From Nocardioides sp. BGMRC 2183 (GTDB lineage: Bacteria > Actinomycetota > Actinomycetes > Propionibacteriales > Nocardioidaceae), in contig VSSA01000009.1 in assembly GCA_008123405.1 (NCBI GenBank), positions 62,001 to 126,000 on the forward strand: a DNA stretch of 64,000 nt, in the 5' to 3' direction. The notes under the pieces are model-generated. The model saw only the letters and a program-made list of their open reading frames with translations. It was not told the origin of the DNA and made no database searches. Shown piece by piece: positions 39,837 to 48,350 of the stretch; position 1 is the stretch's first letter; the number at the start of each line of letters is the position of its first letter. Both the position numbers and the translations under genes were made by a program.

Positions 39837-39855
39837 GTGGATTGCCAGGTTGAGG

Positions 39856-41325
39856 TCACGCCGATTCGTCCATCGGGTGCTCGTCGGTGGCGCGGGAGTC
39901 GGTGAGGGTCAACGCACCCCACCCCGCGACGATCCCGACCACCACGGCCAGCAACGCGTAGGTGATCCGCTCGCCGTGGAAGAACGAGGCGACCAGCGCG
40001 TCACTCCACACCCCCGATGGCAGGGCCACGGTCACCAGCGCGGCGATCAGGGTGCCCACCACCGCCGTACCGACGCTGGTGCCGACCTCCTGGGCGGTGT
40101 CGTTGAGCGCGGCGCCGAGTGAGGTGCGGTTGCTCGGCATCGCCTCGACCAGCGCGACCGCGCAGATCGTCATCACGGTGCGCAGCCCGATGGTCAGGGT
40201 GACCATGAAGACGGCGATCGGCAGGTAGCCGTGGTCGACGGCCCACGACAGCCCGGCCAGTGACCCGGCGAGGAAGCCGGCGCCGACCAGGCAGGCGACG
40301 CGGTGCCCGCATCGGCGGACCAGCGACTCCGAGATCGGGGTGGCGGCGATCATCGTCACGATCATCGGGAGGTTGGCCAGGCCGGCGCGGACGGGGCTCC
40401 AGCCGTAGGCGAACTGGAAGTGCAGGATCAGTCCGAACATCACTCCGGCCATCGCGATCGAGGTGCCGATCTGGGCGATCGCCGCACCACGCACGGTGCC
40501 GTCGCGGAAGATCCGCAGGTCGAGCATCGGGCTCGCGCTGCGCCGCTCGTGACGCACGAAGGCGACCAGAGCCAGCACCGCGCCGAGGATCGAGCCGAGG
40601 GTGAGCGGGGCGAGCCAGCCGTGCTCGACCCCGCTGGTGAGGGCGTAGCAGGCGAGGCCGATCGCGCCGATGCTGAGCAACGCGCCGGGGAGGTCGAGCC
40701 GGTCGCTGGTGAGGCCGTCGGGCCGGTCGGCCGGCACGCCGAGCCGCACCCCGATCCAGGCGACCAGCGCGATCGGTGCGTTCACCAGCAGCAACCACTC
40801 CCAGCCGACATGGGCGAGGGCGGTGCCACCGAGCAGCGGCCCGAGGATGAAGCCGCTCATCCCGACCACGATCATCAGCGTCATCGCCCGCATCCGCAGG
40901 GCCTGGTCCTCGAAGAGCCGGAAGACCAGTGAGTTGGTGATCGGCGCCATCGCCGCTGCCGCCACGCCGAGCGCGGCGCGCAGTCCGATCAGCTCGGCTG
41001 CGGAGTGCACCGCGATCACGGCGAGGCTGATCGTGCCGAACGCCGCCAGCCCGACCAGTAGCACGCGGCGGCGCCCGAAACGGTCCGCGACGGAGCCCGC
41101 GGTGAGGAGCAGTCCGCCGAAGGTGAGCGAGTACGCCGCGGTCACCCACTGCAGCCCCGTGGTGCCGGCGCCGAGGTCGCGGCCGATGGTGGGCAGCGCG
41201 ATCGTCAGCAGCGTGTTGTCGACCATCTCGACGAAGAAGGCCAGGCACAGGGCGAAGAGCGGGATCCAGGCGGCTCGGAGCGAGCCGTAGGTGCGGACAG
41301 CGGGGGTGATGGTCGTGGCGCTCAT
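39856..41325 (-). CDS. MFS drug-efflux transporter, DHA2 (14-helix) type
   Basis: 489 aa with about 14 hydrophobic segments. The DHA2 motifs are visible: DNTLLTIALPTIGRDLG near 35, WVTAAYSLTFGGLLL near 60, and GSVADRFGRRRVLL near 78. It probably exports toxic compounds or antibiotics by proton antiport. ATG 41325 is chosen because GAGGAGGTG lies seven bases upstream; an upstream in-frame ATG lacks a ribosome site. It is divergent from a TetR gene with three palindromes between them, the standard layout of a TetR-controlled pump. Confidence 0.9.
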   Translation of the reverse strand: MSATTITPAVRTYGSLRAAWIPLFALCLAFFVEMVDNTLLTIALPTIGRDLGAGTTGLQWVTAAYSLTFGGLLLTAGSVADRFGRRRVLLVGLAAFGTISLAVIAVHSAAELIGLRAALGVAAAAMAPITNSLVFRLFEDQALRMRAMTLMIVVGMSGFILGPLLGGTALAHVGWEWLLLVNAPIALVAWIGVRLGVPADRPDGLTSDRLDLPGALLSIGAIGLACYALTSGVEHGWLAPLTLGSILGAVLALVAFVRHERRSASPMLDLRIFRDGTVRGAAIAQIGTSIAMAGVMFGLILHFQFAYGWSPVRAGLANLPMIVTMIAATPISESLVRRCGHRVACLVGAGFLAGSLAGLSWAVDHGYLPIAVFMVTLTIGLRTVMTICAVALVEAMPSNRTSLGAALNDTAQEVGTSVGTAVVGTLIAALVTVALPSGVWSDALVASFFHGERITYALLAVVVGIVAGWGALTLTDSRATDEHPMDESA

Positions 41326-41344
41326 GAGCCACCTCCTCATGTTG

Positions 41345-41397
41345 TCGAACAACGTTCGACCATCGAACGTCGTTCGGTAGAATAGAACATTGTTCGA
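41345..41397. promoter_or_regulatory. Three tandem TetR operators
   Basis: TCGAAC-AAC-GTTCGA (41345-41359) is a perfect palindrome. TCGAAC-GTC-GTTCGG (41363-41377) and TAGAAC-like AGAAC-ATT-GTTCGA (41384-41397) are close variants. Centres are 18 and 20 bp apart. They fill the gap between the divergent MFS and TetR genes, so one repressor can control both. Confidence 0.8.
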
Positions 41398-41418
41398 TCA
41401 GCACCAAGCTGTGATGGG

Positions 41419-42138
41419 ATGAGTGCCATGGCACCAGCGGCACGCGGCACGGCCGGTCCGAGGAGACGCCGGGCCTCGCACTCCATGGAGGCGGTCCTCG
41501 GCGAGGCGGTCCGCCTGCTCGACGAGGCGGGCGAGTCGGCGCTGACCTTCCGTGCCCTCGCCGCTCGGCTGGGTGGCGGGGTCGCCAGCATCTACTGGTA
41601 CGTCGCCAACAAGGACGAGCTGCTCGACCGCGCCACCGACCACGTGCTCGCCGGCGTCCTCGACGCGACCGAGGGCCTCGCGGCCACCGACGATCCGCTC
41701 GCCGACCTGCGGGTGATCGCGGTGACCCTCTTCGACGCGATCGTGGACCGTCCCTGGCTGGGCGCCTACTTCATGCGCAACACCGAGGTGCAGCCCCATG
41801 CGTTGCGGCTCTACGAGCGGATGGGGCAACAGGTCCTGCGCCTCGACCTCGGGCCGCGGGACAGCTTCCACGCGGTGTCGGCGGTGATCGGCTACGTCGT
41901 CGGCACCGCCGCCGACCTCGGCCGCCAACCGCCCGCCGAGGTGCTCGAGGGCGAGGTCGACCGCGACGAGTTCCTCGCCCAGTACGCCGACCAGTGGCGA
42001 CAGCTCGATGCGGACGCCTACCCGTTCCTCCACCTGGTCGTCGACGAGTTCGCCGGCCATGACGACGCCGACCAGTTCCGCGCCGGCCTGGACCTGTTGC
42101 TCGCCGGTCTGCGACTCCAGGCTGCGTCTTCACGCTGA
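41419..42138 (+). CDS. TetR-family transcriptional repressor
   Basis: 239 aa. N-terminal helix-turn-helix at residues about 20-65 (AVRLLDEAGESALTFRALAA, GGGVASIYWYVANKDELLD), followed by a TetR_C-type ligand domain. Position and the three palindromes upstream indicate it represses the divergent DHA2 transporter and itself, releasing when a toxic ligand binds. The start at 41419 (MSAMAPAARG) has an alternative ATG nine bases later at 41428; neither has a strong ribosome site. Confidence 0.9.
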   Translation: MSAMAPAARGTAGPRRRRASHSMEAVLGEAVRLLDEAGESALTFRALAARLGGGVASIYWYVANKDELLDRATDHVLAGVLDATEGLAATDDPLADLRVIAVTLFDAIVDRPWLGAYFMRNTEVQPHALRLYERMGQQVLRLDLGPRDSFHAVSAVIGYVVGTAADLGRQPPAEVLEGEVDRDEFLAQYADQWRQLDADAYPFLHLVVDEFAGHDDADQFRAGLDLLLAGLRLQAASSR

Positions 42139-42180
42139 CGTCTTCACGCTGGGTGACGCCGCGCGCCGTACCCTCGTGGC

Positions 42181-42810
42181 GTGACCTTCGAGGGCTTTCC
42201 CGTCGCCGCGCTCGACTTCTACGACGACCTCGAGGTGGACAACACCAAGTCGTTCTGGGAGGCGCACAAGGCGACGTACACCGAGCAGGTGCGGGCGCCG
42301 ATGCTGGCGCTCACCGACGAGCTGGCCCAGGAGTTCGGCACGGCGAAGGTGTTCCGTCCCTACCGCGATGTCCGGTTCGCCAAGGACAAGACGCCCTACA
42401 AGACCCATCAGGGCGCCTTCGTCGGCGTCGCCCCTGCGTGTGGGTGGTACGTCGAGATCGCGGCGCCGGGAGTCCGGGTGGGTGGTGGCATCTACGAGGC
42501 CTCCGGTGAGCGCCTGGCGGCGTTGCGCGACGCCATGGCCGACGAGCGATCAGGGCCGGTGCTGGCGCGGATCCTGCGCGACCTGGAGCGTGGCGGGTTC
42601 GAGATCGACGGGGAGCGGTTGAAGACCTCACCGCGCGGCTACGACAAGGAGCACCCGCGGATCGCGCTGCTGCGGATGAAGACGGTGCTCGGGATGCGCT
42701 CCTACGGCTTCGAGCCGTTCGTCCACACCGCTGAGCTGGCCGACCGGGTGCGCGCGGACTGGCGGGCGCTGCGCCCGTTGGTCAACTGGCTCGCCGACGC
42801 CCTCGGGTGA
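42181..42810 (+). CDS. DUF2461 family protein
   Basis: 209 aa. The whole length matches DUF2461: FYDDLEVDNTKSFWEAHK near residue 13, KVFRPYRDVRFAKDKTPYKT near 53, GGGIYEASGERLAALRDAM near 100, and LKTSPRGYDKEHPR near 150. The conserved RDVRF-KDKSPYK block is the family hallmark. It is cytoplasmic and of unknown function. GTG 42181 is six bases after TACCCT (42169-42174), so leaderless. Confidence 0.92.
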   Translation: MTFEGFPVAALDFYDDLEVDNTKSFWEAHKATYTEQVRAPMLALTDELAQEFGTAKVFRPYRDVRFAKDKTPYKTHQGAFVGVAPACGWYVEIAAPGVRVGGGIYEASGERLAALRDAMADERSGPVLARILRDLERGGFEIDGERLKTSPRGYDKEHPRIALLRMKTVLGMRSYGFEPFVHTAELADRVRADWRALRPLVNWLADALG

Positions 42811-42847
42811 CGGCTCGGTGTGAACTCAGCTTGGATTGAGAGGAGGC

Positions 42848-43312
42848 TTAGCTCGCGGCGGTGAAGCTCGCCATCGTCCGTTCCGGCTCCCAGAAGGCCT
42901 TCATCGACGCCACCCGACCCTCCTCGTCCACCACATAGACCATGATCAGCTCGGTGACGGTGAAGGAGCCGTCCGGGAACGAGGTCTTGATCCGGCCGAT
43001 GTTGGCGCAGGTGTTGGAGCCGGGGTTGGCGAAGGAGTCCTCGATGGTGAACTCGAATGTCGCGATCGGGGCGATCGCCTTCTCCCAGAACGCCGAGATC
43101 CCGGCATGGCCGTGGTGGCCGTTGCCCTCGGGGTCGAACATGGACGGCCCGACCGGGTCCTCCAGGATCGCGTCCTCGGTGTAGACGGTCAGCCACTCGG
43201 CGAGGTCGCCCTTGGCCACCGCCGAGTAGGAGCGCTGGGAGGCCTCCCGGGCGGGGTGCGGGTCGTTCGGGGCGTTCCAGACGATGGCGTCGGAGGAGAT
43301 CATGGACGGCAT
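42848..43312 (-). CDS. Ketosteroid isomerase-like (SnoaL/NTF2 fold) protein
   Basis: 154 aa. NTF2-fold protein of the steroid delta-isomerase group: YSAVAKGDLAEWLTVYTEDA near residue 29, LEDPVGP near 50 carrying the Asp expected to act as general base, GHAGISAFWEKAI near 68, and IMVYVVDEEGRV near 123. KSI moves the delta-5 double bond of 3-ketosteroids to delta-4 during sterol breakdown. A perfect KstR operator directly upstream strongly supports a steroid role. An alternative in-frame ATG lies at 43303. Confidence 0.82.
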   Translation of the reverse strand: MPSMISSDAIVWNAPNDPHPAREASQRSYSAVAKGDLAEWLTVYTEDAILEDPVGPSMFDPEGNGHHGHAGISAFWEKAIAPIATFEFTIEDSFANPGSNTCANIGRIKTSFPDGSFTVTELIMVYVVDEEGRVASMKAFWEPERTMASFTAAS

Positions 43313-43325
43313 CGTAGGCCAGAGT

Positions 43326-43339
43326 TAGAACGTGTTCTA
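43326..43339. promoter_or_regulatory. KstR operator, perfect match
   Basis: TAGAACGTGTTCTA is a full palindrome and fits the KstR consensus TNNAACNNGTTNNA at all defined positions. It begins 13 bp before the start codon of the KSI-like gene on the minus strand and overlaps its probable -10 region (TCTAACTCT on that strand). Confidence 0.85.
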
Positions 43340-43438
43340 CCCCTGTCGGCGTGCGGCTCCGTCGATGTCCGACTCCCTGTCGAAGCGATGTCAGCGCCGG
43401 TTCACCACGCGGACACGCGGCGCTGGCACCGTGCGGCC

Positions 43439-44152
43439 ATGAGCAAGAAGCGGAAGGCTTGGGTCCACGTCGGCCTGCCCGGTACCGCCGACGTCATCGA
43501 GAGCGCGCTGCCTCACCACCGGGAGGCGCTGCTGGAGCTGGGGATCGCCTCGATCGCCCACACGCCCTCGGAGAGCTTCGCCGCGACGGTGGAGATCCTG
43601 CGCAGTCACCGCGCGTGGGGACTGGAGCGCAGGGACGTCGAGGGCGAGTGGACCCGCCAGGTCCGCCGGGCCGAGGCGAGCCGCGCCGACCTGGTCTTCA
43701 GTCAGCCCCTGCTCGCCGGCGCCACCGCGGACCAGGCGGAGCTGCTCGCCGACGCGCTCGTCGGCTACCAGGTGCAGGTGGTGATCACCACCGACCCGGG
43801 GCACCGCGAGGCGGTGGACGACGTACGAGAGCGTTGGTCGCGGGTGACCCGCAAGCCGGAGCGGCTGCACGTGCTGGAGGTCGAGGGCGACCCGGCTGCG
43901 ACCTGGCGGTCGTTCGGTCGGCTCCTCGGATTCGGTACGGCGTCGCTGGGGCTCGACGCCGTTCCCGCGACCGCCCCGCGCTGCGCCACGTTGGCTGAGG
44001 CGCAGCGCGAAGTGGAGCGCCTGGCGCGGCGCAACGCCGCTCTGGAGATCCGCCTGGAGGAGTTGGATCGCAAGCGCCGCAAGCTGAAGAAGAAGCTGGC
44101 CAAGCGCAAGAAGGAGTCGCGGGTCGAGCGGGATCTCGGCGACGCTGCCTGA
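43439..44152 (+). CDS. Hypothetical protein with coiled-coil, basic C-terminus
   Basis: 237 aa. The N-terminal part (KKRKAWVHVGLPGTADVIESAL) and the layout HREALLELGI ... RADLVFSQPLLAGAT recall the sulfotransferase-like 'HVGLPKTGT' proteins of actinobacteria, but the phosphate-binding Lys-Thr-Gly is replaced by Gly-Thr-Ala, so PAPS binding is doubtful. Residues about 182-225 form a heptad-rich coiled coil ending in a run of Lys/Arg (KRRKLKKKLAKRKK). ATG 43439 is six bases after CACCGT (43427-43432). It may be an inactive relative of sulfotransferases; function unknown. Confidence 0.7.
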   Translation: MSKKRKAWVHVGLPGTADVIESALPHHREALLELGIASIAHTPSESFAATVEILRSHRAWGLERRDVEGEWTRQVRRAEASRADLVFSQPLLAGATADQAELLADALVGYQVQVVITTDPGHREAVDDVRERWSRVTRKPERLHVLEVEGDPAATWRSFGRLLGFGTASLGLDAVPATAPRCATLAEAQREVERLARRNAALEIRLEELDRKRRKLKKKLAKRKKESRVERDLGDAA

Positions 44153-44185
44153 GGGGTCGACCGACCAGGTGCAGCCGTGGAGCCG

Positions 44186-44644
44186 TCAGTGTGGCTGCCA
44201 GGCGTCCTCGTCCGTGGTCAGTGCCACCACGGCGTCGGGCAGCGTGCCGTTGGCGAGTTGCTGCAGCGACACCTGTTCGAAGACCTCGCGCAGCGAGCGT
44301 CGGGCAGCGATCCAGACATGCTGGAGGATCTCGGCGGAATCGTTGTAGCTGACCGCTTCCGGCCGCAGGCCGTAGACCGAGACCAGCGGCCCGTCGACGG
44401 CGCGGATGACGTCGGCCACCGAGACGTCGCCGGGGCTGCGGGCCATCCGCCACCCGCCGGACTGGCCCCGCTGCGAGATGACGATGCCGGCGCGGCGCAG
44501 GTCGGCGAGGATCGCCTGGAGGAAGCCGTGGGGAATCTCTTGGAGCCGGCCGAGCTCCTCGGCGCTGACGGCACGTCCGTCGGGCCGGTCCGCCATCTCG
44601 ATCAATGCACGCAGCGCATAGTCGGACTTGGCGGAAACACGCAT
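44186..44644 (-). CDS. Rrf2-family transcriptional regulator without cysteines
   Basis: 152 aa. Rrf2 winged helix: MRVSAKSDYALRALIEMA at the N-terminus, IPHGFLQAILADLRRAGIV near 37 and SQRGQSGGWRMAR near 56. There is no cysteine in the protein, so it cannot bind an Fe-S cluster through cysteines as IscR or NsrR do; it is closer to CymR-like members. ATG 44644 is six bases after CATGAT (complement of 44651-44656). No obvious target adjoins it other than the divergent fadE5, 197 bp away. Confidence 0.88.
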   Translation of the reverse strand: MRVSAKSDYALRALIEMADRPDGRAVSAEELGRLQEIPHGFLQAILADLRRAGIVISQRGQSGGWRMARSPGDVSVADVIRAVDGPLVSVYGLRPEAVSYNDSAEILQHVWIAARRSLREVFEQVSLQQLANGTLPDAVVALTTDEDAWQPH

Positions 44645-44796
44645 AGGTCCATCATGTCAGATTTCTCGATCGGCTCAGTCGACCTGGGGGACTCCGAGCG
44701 AGCGCTCCCGGGGACTTGTCAGCCAAAGGCCGCACCCGCGACCGGCTCGACCACCCACCCCGTTTGCCCCAGCCCACACCGCCTCGTATCATTGAA

Positions 44797-44812
44797 GTTA
44801 CCGACGAGTAGG
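44797..44812. promoter_or_regulatory. Candidate operator before fadE5 (GTTACC-type)
   Basis: GTTACCGACGAGTAGG lies 30 bp before the fadE5 start and is an imperfect palindrome (TTACC-N4-AGTAG). With the preceding GAA it shares nine consecutive bases (GAAGTTACC) with the site upstream of the Fe-S reductase at 15062-15070. The same kind of motif recurs, in my recollection, upstream of fatty acid degradation genes in actinobacteria. Confidence 0.5.
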
Positions 44813-44841
44813 CCCCATCTCAACAAGAAATCGGTGGAACT

Positions 44842-46707
44842 GTGAGCCACTACAAGAGCAACCTGCGCGACATCGAGTTCAACCTCTTCGAACTCCTGGG
44901 TCGTGACGAGTTCTACGGCACCGGCATGTTCGAGGAGTTCGACCAGGCCACTGCCAGCGAGATCCTCTCCGAAGTCGAGCGCCTCTCCCGCGAGGACCTG
45001 GCCGCCTCCTTCGAGGACAGCGACCGCAACCCGCCGGTCTTCGACCCGGCGACGAACACCGCCCCCGTCGGGGCACCGTTCAAGAAGAGCTACCAGGCCT
45101 GGATGGATGCCGAGTTCTGGCGCCTCCAGATCAACGAGGACCTCGGCGGCACCCCGGCTCCCAGCTCCCTGATCTGGGCCCTCGGCGAGATGGTGCTCGG
45201 CGCCAACGCCCCCGTCTGGATGTACGCCGCGGGCGCGCCGTTCGCCGGTGTCGTCTGGAACAACGCCAACGGCGTCGAGCGTGACAAGCGCGTCGCCCAG
45301 ATCATGGTCGAGCGGCAGTGGGGCTGCACCATGGTGCTGACCGAGCCCGACGCCGGCTCCGACGTGGGTGCAGGCCGCGCGAAGGCCACCCCGAACGAGG
45401 ACGGCTCCTGGAACATCACCGGCGTGAAGCGCTTCATCACCAGCGCGGAGTCGGACCTGCAGGAGAACATCATGCACCTGGTGCTCGCCCGCCCCGAGGG
45501 CGTCGAGGGCGCTGGCGGTCCGGGTACTAAGGGTCTCTCCCTCTTCTGGATGCCGAAGTACCACTTCGACCACGAGACCGGCGAGCTCACCGGTGAGCGC
45601 AACGGCGTCTACGTCACAGGAGTCGAGCACAAGATGGGCATCAAGGTCTCCAACACCTGCGAGGTCACCTTCGGCGACCCGCAGGTCGGCGGCGGCGAGG
45701 CCGCCCAGGGTTGGCTGCTCGGCGAGGTGCACGACGGCATCGCGCAGATGTTCGACGTCATCGAGAACGCCCGGATGATGGTCGGCACCAAGGCCATCGC
45801 CACCCTGTCCACCGGTTATCTCAACGCGCTGGAGTACGCGAAGGAGCGGGTCCAGGGCGCCGACCTGACCCAGGCCGCGGACAAGACCGCCCCGCGGGTG
45901 ACGATCACCCACCACCCCGACGTACGTCGTTCGCTGCTCACCCAGAAGTCCTTCGCCGAGGCGATGCGCAGCCTGGTGCTCTACACCGCCACCTGGCAGG
46001 ACCGGGTCCAGGCCGCGACCGCTGCCGGCGAGAAGGACGACCTCGCGGTCGCCGTCAACGACCTGCTGCTGCCGATCGTCAAGGGCTACGGCTCCGAGCG
46101 CTCGTGGGTGCTGCTGGGCACCGAGTCCCTCCAGACCTTCGGTGGCTCCGGCTTCCTGCAGGAGTACCCGATCGAGCAGTACGTCCGCGACGCCAAGATC
46201 GACACCCTCTACGAGGGCACCACCGCGATCCAGGGTCAGGACTTCTTCTTCCGCAAGATCGTCAAGGACCAGGGTCGGGCGCTGGGTCACCTCGCGGGCG
46301 AGATCAAGACGTTCCTGGACTCCGAGGCCGGCAACGGACGGCTCAAGGTCGAGCGTGAGCTGCTCGCCAGCGCCCTGGCCGACGCCGAGGCGATGGTCGG
46401 CCAGATGATCAACGACCTGATGTCCGCCCAGGACGACGTGCGCAACATGTACAAGGTCGGCCTGAACACCACCCGGCTGCTGATGGTGCTCGGCGACGTG
46501 GTCTGCGGGTGGCTCCTGTTGCGCGGCGCCGAGGTGGCGTTGGCCAAGCTCGGCGGCGACGCCGGCAAGGACCAGGCGTTCTACGAGGGCAAGGTCGCGG
46601 CGGCCCGCTTCTTCGCACAGAACAACCTGCCGAAGGTCGCGGCGGAGCGCGCGATGGCCGAGGCCGTCGACCTCTCCGTGATGGAGCTCGACGAGGCCGC
46701 CTTCTGA
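44842..46707 (+). CDS. fadE5: Acyl-CoA dehydrogenase FadE5
   Basis: 621 aa, the long acyl-CoA dehydrogenase type. It introduces the first double bond in beta-oxidation and passes electrons to ETF. It matches mycobacterial FadE5 from the first residues ([10 protein letters not shown]) to the last (MELDEAAF). Landmarks: [19 protein letters not shown] near 166, [10 protein letters not shown] near 190, [12 protein letters not shown] near 264, and [17 protein letters not shown] near 457 with the catalytic Glu in the EGTTAIQ block. FadE5 accepts a broad range of chain lengths. GTG 44842 follows GGTGGA. A strong terminator follows the stop. Confidence 0.95.
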   Translation: MSHYKSNLRDIEFNLFELLGRDEFYGTGMFEEFDQATASEILSEVERLSREDLAASFEDSDRNPPVFDPATNTAPVGAPFKKSYQAWMDAEFWRLQINEDLGGTPAPSSLIWALGEMVLGANAPVWMYAAGAPFAGVVWNNANGVERDKRVAQIMVERQWGCTMVLTEPDAGSDVGAGRAKATPNEDGSWNITGVKRFITSAESDLQENIMHLVLARPEGVEGAGGPGTKGLSLFWMPKYHFDHETGELTGERNGVYVTGVEHKMGIKVSNTCEVTFGDPQVGGGEAAQGWLLGEVHDGIAQMFDVIENARMMVGTKAIATLSTGYLNALEYAKERVQGADLTQAADKTAPRVTITHHPDVRRSLLTQKSFAEAMRSLVLYTATWQDRVQAATAAGEKDDLAVAVNDLLLPIVKGYGSERSWVLLGTESLQTFGGSGFLQEYPIEQYVRDAKIDTLYEGTTAIQGQDFFFRKIVKDQGRALGHLAGEIKTFLDSEAGNGRLKVERELLASALADAEAMVGQMINDLMSAQDDVRNMYKVGLNTTRLLMVLGDVVCGWLLLRGAEVALAKLGGDAGKDQAFYEGKVAAARFFAQNNLPKVAAERAMAEAVDLSVMELDEAAF

Positions 46708-46746
46708 GCGCTGGCTCGATCTGATCGCGGCGCAGCCGTACGACGC

Positions 46747-46780
46747 GAGGCCGTCCGGACCCCAAGGTCCGGACGGCCTT
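46747..46780 (+). terminator. Intrinsic-type terminator after fadE5
   Basis: GGCCGTCCGGACC (46749-46761) pairs exactly with GGTCCGGACGGCC (46766-46778) around the loop CCAA; an A-T pair extends the stem by one, and TTCGTCGT follows. It lies 40 bp after the fadE5 stop and 80 bp before the next start. Confidence 0.88.
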
Positions 46781-46859
46781 CGTCGTGTCGGAGGCACGGC
46801 GCGATCCAGGCGGAGAGTCCGGCGGGTTCGCCCGGCGGGGTGCGGGGTAGGTTCCCCGC

Positions 46860-47405
46860 ATGTCGCAGCCCCCGCCGCCGTACCAGCCGTATCAGCAGCC
46901 GATGCCGCCGTCGCCGTACCAGAAGCCGAAGACCAGCGGAGGCAAGATCGCCGCGATCGTGATCGTCTCGGTCCTCGCCGGTGTGCTGCTCCTGTGCGGC
47001 GGTCCGGCGCTGGCGTTCTTCATCTTCGCCAAGAGCGTCGAGGACGCGGTCGGCGAGTTCGACAGCGACCGACGCGGCGGCCCGGACAACCCGATCGCGA
47101 TCGAGGAGGGCGAGGCGTTCACCATCGACGGCATCGAGTACGAGGAGGGCTGGCAGGTGAAACCGCCGGTCGACGAATACACCGAGGCCGAGATCATCGG
47201 GCTGCGCGGCACCAACGAGCGCGAGGACGAGGACGCGAAGGCGGTCAGCCTCGACTTCACCTTCCTCCGCGACAACGAGGAGGTCGGCGAGATCAGCTGC
47301 ACCTCCGACGGCCAGATCTCCTACAACCGGGCGGAGACGCTGGACTGCAGCAGCTACAGCGATCTCGGGGACTGGAAGACGATCGAGGTCGCTGCCGCCT
47401 ACTGA
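46860..47405 (+). CDS. Small membrane-anchored hypothetical protein
   Basis: 181 aa. The first 28 residues are Pro/Gln/Tyr-rich (YQPYQQPMPPSPYQ). One membrane helix spans about 30-55. The exported part begins with an acidic stretch and has a beta-rich segment (FTIDGIEYEEGWQV near 82) and two cysteines near the end. ATG 46860 is six bases after TAGGTT (46848-46853), so leaderless. The fold resembles Ig-like DUF4352/MPT63-type exported domains in pattern only. Function unknown. Confidence 0.7.
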   Translation: MSQPPPPYQPYQQPMPPSPYQKPKTSGGKIAAIVIVSVLAGVLLLCGGPALAFFIFAKSVEDAVGEFDSDRRGGPDNPIAIEEGEAFTIDGIEYEEGWQVKPPVDEYTEAEIIGLRGTNEREDEDAKAVSLDFTFLRDNEEVGEISCTSDGQISYNRAETLDCSSYSDLGDWKTIEVAAAY

Positions 47406-47440
47406 GCTGGCCGTCAGGTGCGGGCACTACAGTCGCCTGG

Positions 47441-48256
47441 GTGAGTGATCGCGAGCTGCTGGCCGGTTACATCGACACCTGGGCCTCGTCCGTCGACGAT
47501 CTGCTCCGGCTGCTGGAGTCCCTCACCCCGGAGGAGTGGACGAAGCCGACCGACCTCCCGGGCTGGGACGTGCGGGCGGTCGCGGCGCACACCGCGCACC
47601 TGGAGAGCGTGCTGGCCGGGCGCGGCGAGGAGACGGCCGAGATCGGGGAGCCCGCGCACGTCACGTCGCTGATGGGCCAGTACACCGAGATCGGTGTGGT
47701 CAACCGGCGCGACGTCCCGCCCGAGGCCATCGTCGAGGAGATCCGCAGTGCGACCGCGGAGCGGCTGGACCTGCTGCGGACCGACCCGCCCACCGACGCC
47801 GCAGCCAAGCCCGAGCTCATCTTCGGTGGTGTCCCGTGGAGCTGGGGGACGCTGTTGCGCAACCGTCCGCTGGACGTCTGGATGCACGAGCAGGACATCC
47901 GCCGTGCCGTCGGACGCCCCGGCGGGATGGACACTCCGGGCGCGCAGCACACCACCGACTACCTGACCGAGAGCCTCGGCTTCGTCGTGGGCAAGCGGGT
48001 CGCACCGCCGGCCGGGACGACGGTGGTCCTCGCGGTCGAGGGCAGCCCGGAGATCGCGGTCGGGGTCGACGAGAGCGGCCGCGCACAACAGTTGGCCGAA
48101 CGTCCTGCCGAGCCGACGGTGCGCGTCAGCATGGACCGGCCGACGTACATCGCCGCCGCCGGCGGGCGTCGGGCCGTCGAGCCGGACGCCGTGGACTACG
48201 ACGGCGACGTCGTGCTCGGTGAGCGGATCGTCGCCGCGCTCGCCACCACACCGTGA
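47441..48256 (+). CDS. Maleylpyruvate isomerase-like DinB-fold protein (MDMPI family)
   Basis: 271 aa. N-terminal DinB four-helix domain with the metal-binding His residues in VAAHTAHLESV near 49 and LDVWMHEQDIRRAVG near 143, and DLPGWDVRAV near 35, the hallmark of actinobacterial mycothiol-dependent maleylpyruvate isomerase-like proteins. A C-terminal SCP2-like domain from about 190 (VEGSPEIAVGVDESGRAQQL). GTG 47441 is seven bases after TACAGT (47428-47433). It may be a mycothiol-dependent transferase of unknown substrate. Confidence 0.82.
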   Translation: MSDRELLAGYIDTWASSVDDLLRLLESLTPEEWTKPTDLPGWDVRAVAAHTAHLESVLAGRGEETAEIGEPAHVTSLMGQYTEIGVVNRRDVPPEAIVEEIRSATAERLDLLRTDPPTDAAAKPELIFGGVPWSWGTLLRNRPLDVWMHEQDIRRAVGRPGGMDTPGAQHTTDYLTESLGFVVGKRVAPPAGTTVVLAVEGSPEIAVGVDESGRAQQLAERPAEPTVRVSMDRPTYIAAAGGRRAVEPDAVDYDGDVVLGERIVAALATTP

Positions 48257-48350
48257 CGGTGCCCCGACCGCGCCGTTGACCCCCGGGGAGCGACCGCGCC
48301 CCGCCACCACCCCACCTCTACGAGCCACTTCTACGAGTCGAAGGATCAGG

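Noticed and set aside
39667-39851. Active integrative element attachment pair
   Set aside because: Only 89 bp lie between the two tRNA 3' ends and no integrase, excisionase or cargo gene is present.
41384-41397. KstR box in the MFS/TetR intergenic region
   Set aside because: AAC and GTT are three bases apart, not two, and it belongs to the set of three TCGAAC-N3-GTTCGA TetR operators.
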